Positions 61,619 to 64,000 of a DNA stretch of 64,000 nt are shown here, piece by piece (position 1 is the first letter of the stretch; each line of letters starts with the position of its first letter). Below the pieces are notes generated by a model. The model made no database searches and had not been told where the DNA came from. It worked only from the letters and a program-made list of their open reading frames with translations. The position numbers were made by a program, and so were the translations under genes. Origin of the DNA: Saccharothrix tamanrassetensis (GTDB taxonomy: Bacteria > Actinomycetota > Actinomycetes > Mycobacteriales > Pseudonocardiaceae). The stretch spans positions 186,001-250,000 of the forward strand of contig NZ_JACHJN010000009.1 of the NCBI RefSeq assembly GCF_014203665.1. Reading direction: 5' to 3'.

Positions 61619-62845
61619 ATGAGGACGAGCATGCGACGGGTCGGCGTGGCGGTCATGACGGCCGCGTTGTTGACCGGGGTGGCCGGGCAGGCCGTTGCCG
61701 TTTCGCCGGAGAACCGCGAGGACGCCGCGCAGGATTCCGCGCAGGCCGCCGGGCGGGATCGTGCGGAAGTGCGGCGGGCGATGGACGAGGTGGTGGCGAC
61801 CGGGGCGGCCGGGGTGGTGATGCGTGTTCACGATCGGCGGGGCGAGTGGGCCGGCAGTGCCGGTGTCGCTGAACTGCACCGGCCGGCCAAGCCGGTTGTC
61901 GACGGGCGGTTCCGGGCGGGCAGTATCACCAAGACTTTCGTTGCCACGGTTGTGATGCAGTTGGTGGGCGAGGGCAAGGTCGGGTTGGACGATCCGGTGG
62001 ACCGCCACCTGCCCCGCTACGGGCTCGACCGCCGGATCACGGTTCGAATGCTGCTGCAACACACCAGCGGCCTGTTCAACTACACCGGTGACGTGAAGCC
62101 CGATGGCACGACGGACCCCGGCATTCCCATGTGGGGCCAGGACTACGTGGACAACATGTTCCGCACCTACCGGACCGACGAACTGGTCAGGTTCGCGCTC
62201 ACCAAGCCCGCCAGGTTCGAGCCGGGCGCGCGCCACTCCTACTCCAACACCAACTACTCGCTGCTCGGGCTGCTGATCGAGAAGGCGACCGGGACCGACT
62301 ACGACACCCAGGTCGAACGACGGATCTTGAAGCCGCTCGGCCTGCACGGCACCAGCCTGCCGGGCACCCGGACGGGGATCCCCGGCCCGAACGCGCACAG
62401 CTACATGGCATACCAGCACGGTGGCAGGCTGAAGACGGTCGACGCGACGAGGATGAACCCCTCCTGGGCGGGCCCGGCCGGGGAGATCATCTCCACCACG
62501 CGGGACCTCGACACGTTCGTCTCCGCGCTCCTCGGCGGCAAGCTCCTGCGCCCCGACCTGCTGGCCGAGATGCGCAAGTCGATCCCGGCAGCGGCCGAGG
62601 GCAGCCGGATCGGCCTCGGGCTCTTCCAGACGGACTTCGGCCCGAACTGCACCGGGCACGGCCACACCGGAGGAACCCAGAGCGCGACGACGTACATGTA
62701 CAGCACGTCCGATCGCAGCAAGCGGGTCGTGTTCTCGGTGACTCACGGCACCATCGACTCCGCTGACCCGGCGGCGCGCGAGAAGTTCGGCAAGACGATC
62801 GACAAGCTCGCGGCCTTGGCGTTGTGCGGCACGCCGCAGCGGTGA
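61619..62845 (+). CDS. secreted serine hydrolase (class C beta-lactamase/DD-peptidase family)
   Basis: A 408-residue exported enzyme of the serine beta-lactamase-like superfamily. A signal (VGVAVMTAALLTGVAGQAVA) is followed by the SxxK motif GSITKTF (S102, K105), the YxN motif YSNTNYS, and the third box HTGGTQSATTY. Members are D-alanyl-D-alanine carboxypeptidases or esterases. ATG 61619 has AGGG upstream. It could modify cell-wall peptides or hydrolyse a beta-lactam; the sequence does not say which. Confidence 0.9.
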   Translation: MRTSMRRVGVAVMTAALLTGVAGQAVAVSPENREDAAQDSAQAAGRDRAEVRRAMDEVVATGAAGVVMRVHDRRGEWAGSAGVAELHRPAKPVVDGRFRAGSITKTFVATVVMQLVGEGKVGLDDPVDRHLPRYGLDRRITVRMLLQHTSGLFNYTGDVKPDGTTDPGIPMWGQDYVDNMFRTYRTDELVRFALTKPARFEPGARHSYSNTNYSLLGLLIEKATGTDYDTQVERRILKPLGLHGTSLPGTRTGIPGPNAHSYMAYQHGGRLKTVDATRMNPSWAGPAGEIISTTRDLDTFVSALLGGKLLRPDLLAEMRKSIPAAAEGSRIGLGLFQTDFGPNCTGHGHTGGTQSATTYMYSTSDRSKRVVFSVTHGTIDSADPAAREKFGKTIDKLAALALCGTPQR

Positions 62846-62995
62846 CAGCGCGGCGGTGACAGCGCGGCGGTGAACCCGGTCCGACCCAGCCGGCCGGTGG
62901 ACCTGTGCGCGCGGAGCATGTCCTCAGATCGGGGCGGGGCCCATCATCTCGGGCCCCGTCCCGATTTCGGCGCAGCAACCTCGCCCGCCCTTCGA

Positions 62996-63059
62996 TGTCA
63001 AAGATGCTTGACACGGTGTCCGTCTTGCTTGACACTGGCCATGTCAAGTTTGCTTTACA
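62996..63059. promoter_or_regulatory. three 18-bp palindromic operator copies
   Basis: Copies at 62996-63013, 63017-63034 and 63042-63059 share TGTC at the left and TGCTT(G/T)ACA at the right, close to a TGTCAAG-N4-CTTGACA palindrome. They lie just before the start of the membrane protein gene of the XRE operon (63073) and embed TTGACA elements that could be promoter -35 boxes. The likely binder is the XRE regulator encoded in the same operon (autoregulation), which is inferred. Confidence 0.75.
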
Positions 63060-63072
63060 TGGAGGTGGGGGA

Positions 63073-63492
63073 GTGTCGTACGAGGAGAAGGGGACCTGGG
63101 TCTACCTCCTGGCCGGCGCGGGCAGCTACTTCGTCTACGTGATCGTGCTGCTCGGACGGGTGGGCGACGGGGCGTTGGTCGACGTGCCCTTCAAGTCCGC
63201 GATGTTGTGGGCGGTCGGAGTGGCTGTCGTGCTGTCCGTGGTGGGACGGGTCGTGGTGGAGATCGTCAAGCCCGGCGGCAGTTTCAAGCGGGACGTGAGG
63301 GATCGGGAGATCCACCGGTTCGGTGAGTACGTCGGTGGCGTCGTCCTCGGCGTGGGAATGGTGGGTCCGTTCGTCCTCGTGTTGGCGGAGGCCGGTTATT
63401 TCTGGGTGGCCAATGCCATGTACGCGGTCTTCGTGTCGGCCGCTGTGGTGGCTTCCGCGACGAAGCTCGTTTCGTATCGGCGGGGGCTGTAG
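63073..63492 (+). CDS. small four-helix membrane protein
   Basis: A 139-residue protein with four hydrophobic helices ([76 protein letters not shown]). GTG 63073 has a GGAGG site and follows the triple operator; the frame is open upstream without a clear function. It is 2 bp from the XRE regulator gene. Such membrane protein/small XRE pairs are common in actinobacteria, but their role is not known to me. Confidence 0.8.
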   Translation: MSYEEKGTWVYLLAGAGSYFVYVIVLLGRVGDGALVDVPFKSAMLWAVGVAVVLSVVGRVVVEIVKPGGSFKRDVRDREIHRFGEYVGGVVLGVGMVGPFVLVLAEAGYFWVANAMYAVFVSAAVVASATKLVSYRRGL

Positions 63493-63494
63493 CT

Positions 63495-63719
63495 TTGGGC
63501 AAGCCGACGAAGATCACCAATTCCATTCGTGCGCTCCGGTTCGCGCACGGGGAAATGACGCAGGCCGAACTGGCCGCACGGGTCGATGTCACCCGGCAGA
63601 CGATCATCGCCATCGAGCAGGGGAAGTACTCGCCCTCGTTGGAAATGGCGTTCCAGATCGCGCGGGTGTTCGGGGTCGAGTTGGGTGAAGTGTTCCAGTA
63701 CCCGGAGGAGGAAGCGTGA
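63495..63719 (+). CDS. small XRE-family transcriptional regulator
   Basis: A 74-residue helix-turn-helix protein made of little more than the DNA-binding domain: [20 protein letters not shown], then [21 protein letters not shown] as the HTH core, and [19 protein letters not shown]. The TTG start is 2 bp after the membrane protein gene, and its stop overlaps the GTG of the dehydrogenase gene. It probably represses its own operon by binding the palindromes upstream. Confidence 0.88.
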   Translation: MGKPTKITNSIRALRFAHGEMTQAELAARVDVTRQTIIAIEQGKYSPSLEMAFQIARVFGVELGEVFQYPEEEA

Positions 63720-64000
63720 AAGCTCTTGTGCAGGACCGCTACGGGGCGCCCGGCGAGGTGCTGGCCGTCGGTGACATCGACAAACCGCTGGTGAAGGATG
63801 GCGAGGTGCTCGTGCGGGTAGCGGCTGCGCCGGTTTCGGGAACCGACTGGCACCTGGTGGCCGGGCTGCCTTATGCGATGCGGTTCGTGACTGGGCTGCG
63901 AAGACCGGCCAATGGGGTGTTCGGGTTGGATTTCGCGGGCACCGTGGAGGCGGTCGGTCGCGGTGTGCGGTCGTTGCGGGTCGGTGACGAGGTTTTCGGG
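63716..64000 (+). CDS. NAD(P)-dependent alcohol dehydrogenase, MDR family (3' end outside window)
   Basis: The first 95 codons of a medium-chain dehydrogenase. The start [20 protein letters not shown] and the GroES-like segment [20 protein letters not shown] are typical, as is the [12 protein letters not shown] turn. The usual catalytic-zinc Cys position reads SGTDWH, so it may be a zinc-free quinone-oxidoreductase type. GTG at 63716 overlaps the regulator's stop. Regulation through the upstream XRE protein and palindromes is likely. Confidence 0.88.
   Translation, partial: MKALVQDRYGAPGEVLAVGDIDKPLVKDGEVLVRVAAAPVSGTDWHLVAGLPYAMRFVTGLRRPANGVFGLDFAGTVEAVGRGVRSLRVGDEVFG

Overview
The window is high-GC actinobacterial DNA. 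Shine-Dalgarno-led GTG/TTG starts, 4-nt stop/start overlaps, UDP-galactopyranose mutase, both galactofuranosyltransferases (GlfT1 and GlfT2), the proteasome activator Bpa and a PPE/EspG type VII secretion cassette together point to Pseudonocardiales (a Saccharothrix/Lentzea/Actinosynnema-like organism). This placement comes from gene content, not from a phylogeny.

Layout. 1-2127: the start of a minus-strand GT4 glycosyltransferase, then serS. 2220-7617: a six-gene, largely translationally coupled operon (LpxA-like acyltransferase, acyl carrier protein, FabG-like reductase, AMP-ligase, LuxE, LuxC) that looks like an acyl-ACP/fatty-aldehyde pathway. 7878-8666: a secreted AA10 lytic polysaccharide monooxygenase with a chitin-binding module. 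8727-8903: a nested palindromic repeat with a second copy near 39.5 kb. 8940-12999: UDP-GlcNAc 2-epimerase-like protein, L-2-hydroxyglutarate oxidase, LLM oxidoreductase and a HAD phosphatase. 13230-28662: a glycan assembly block with a sugar aminotransferase and oxidoreductase pair, three large GT-C-like membrane proteins, two GT2 enzymes, a flippase, a DUF2304 protein, Glf and GlfT2. 28783-36823: a block that I recognise as matching the M. tuberculosis Rv3777-Rv3783 gene set (GlfT1, the galactan ABC exporter, Bpa, a class V aminotransferase-like protein, a quinone oxidoreductase), with two methyltransferases added. 36910-49279: accessory genes (secreted M28 peptidase, YpfJ-like zinc protease, 5'-nucleotidase, MarR regulator, tRNA-Ser, a sortase-anchored surface protein, TauE exporter) and a HisC/Pat aminotransferase. 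49398-55250: a DLH-like hydrolase, a WXG100-like/PPE-like/EspG cassette and acetoacetyl-CoA synthetase. 55403-57664: tRNA-Ser and tRNA-Arg followed by a decayed integrative element (broken integrase, excisionase, 2H phosphoesterase and replication-type genes). 58210-64000: an orphan Mrr-like nuclease in lower-GC DNA, hydrolases, a GNAT acetyltransferase, a secreted serine hydrolase, and a membrane protein/XRE regulator/alcohol dehydrogenase operon behind three copies of an 18-bp palindromic operator.

How the genes fit together. Most of the first 37 kb builds or exports cell-surface glycan: galactan (Glf, GlfT1, GlfT2, ABC exporter) and a second polymer with a flippase and GT-C-like proteins. 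The most unusual inference is that the LpxA-like acyltransferase, its own ACP and FabG-like protein, LuxE/LuxC, and a GnnA/GnnB-like aminotransferase/oxidoreductase pair about 6 kb away make an acylated amino-sugar nucleotide or a fatty-aldehyde building block. That would be unexpected in a Gram-positive lineage without lipid A.
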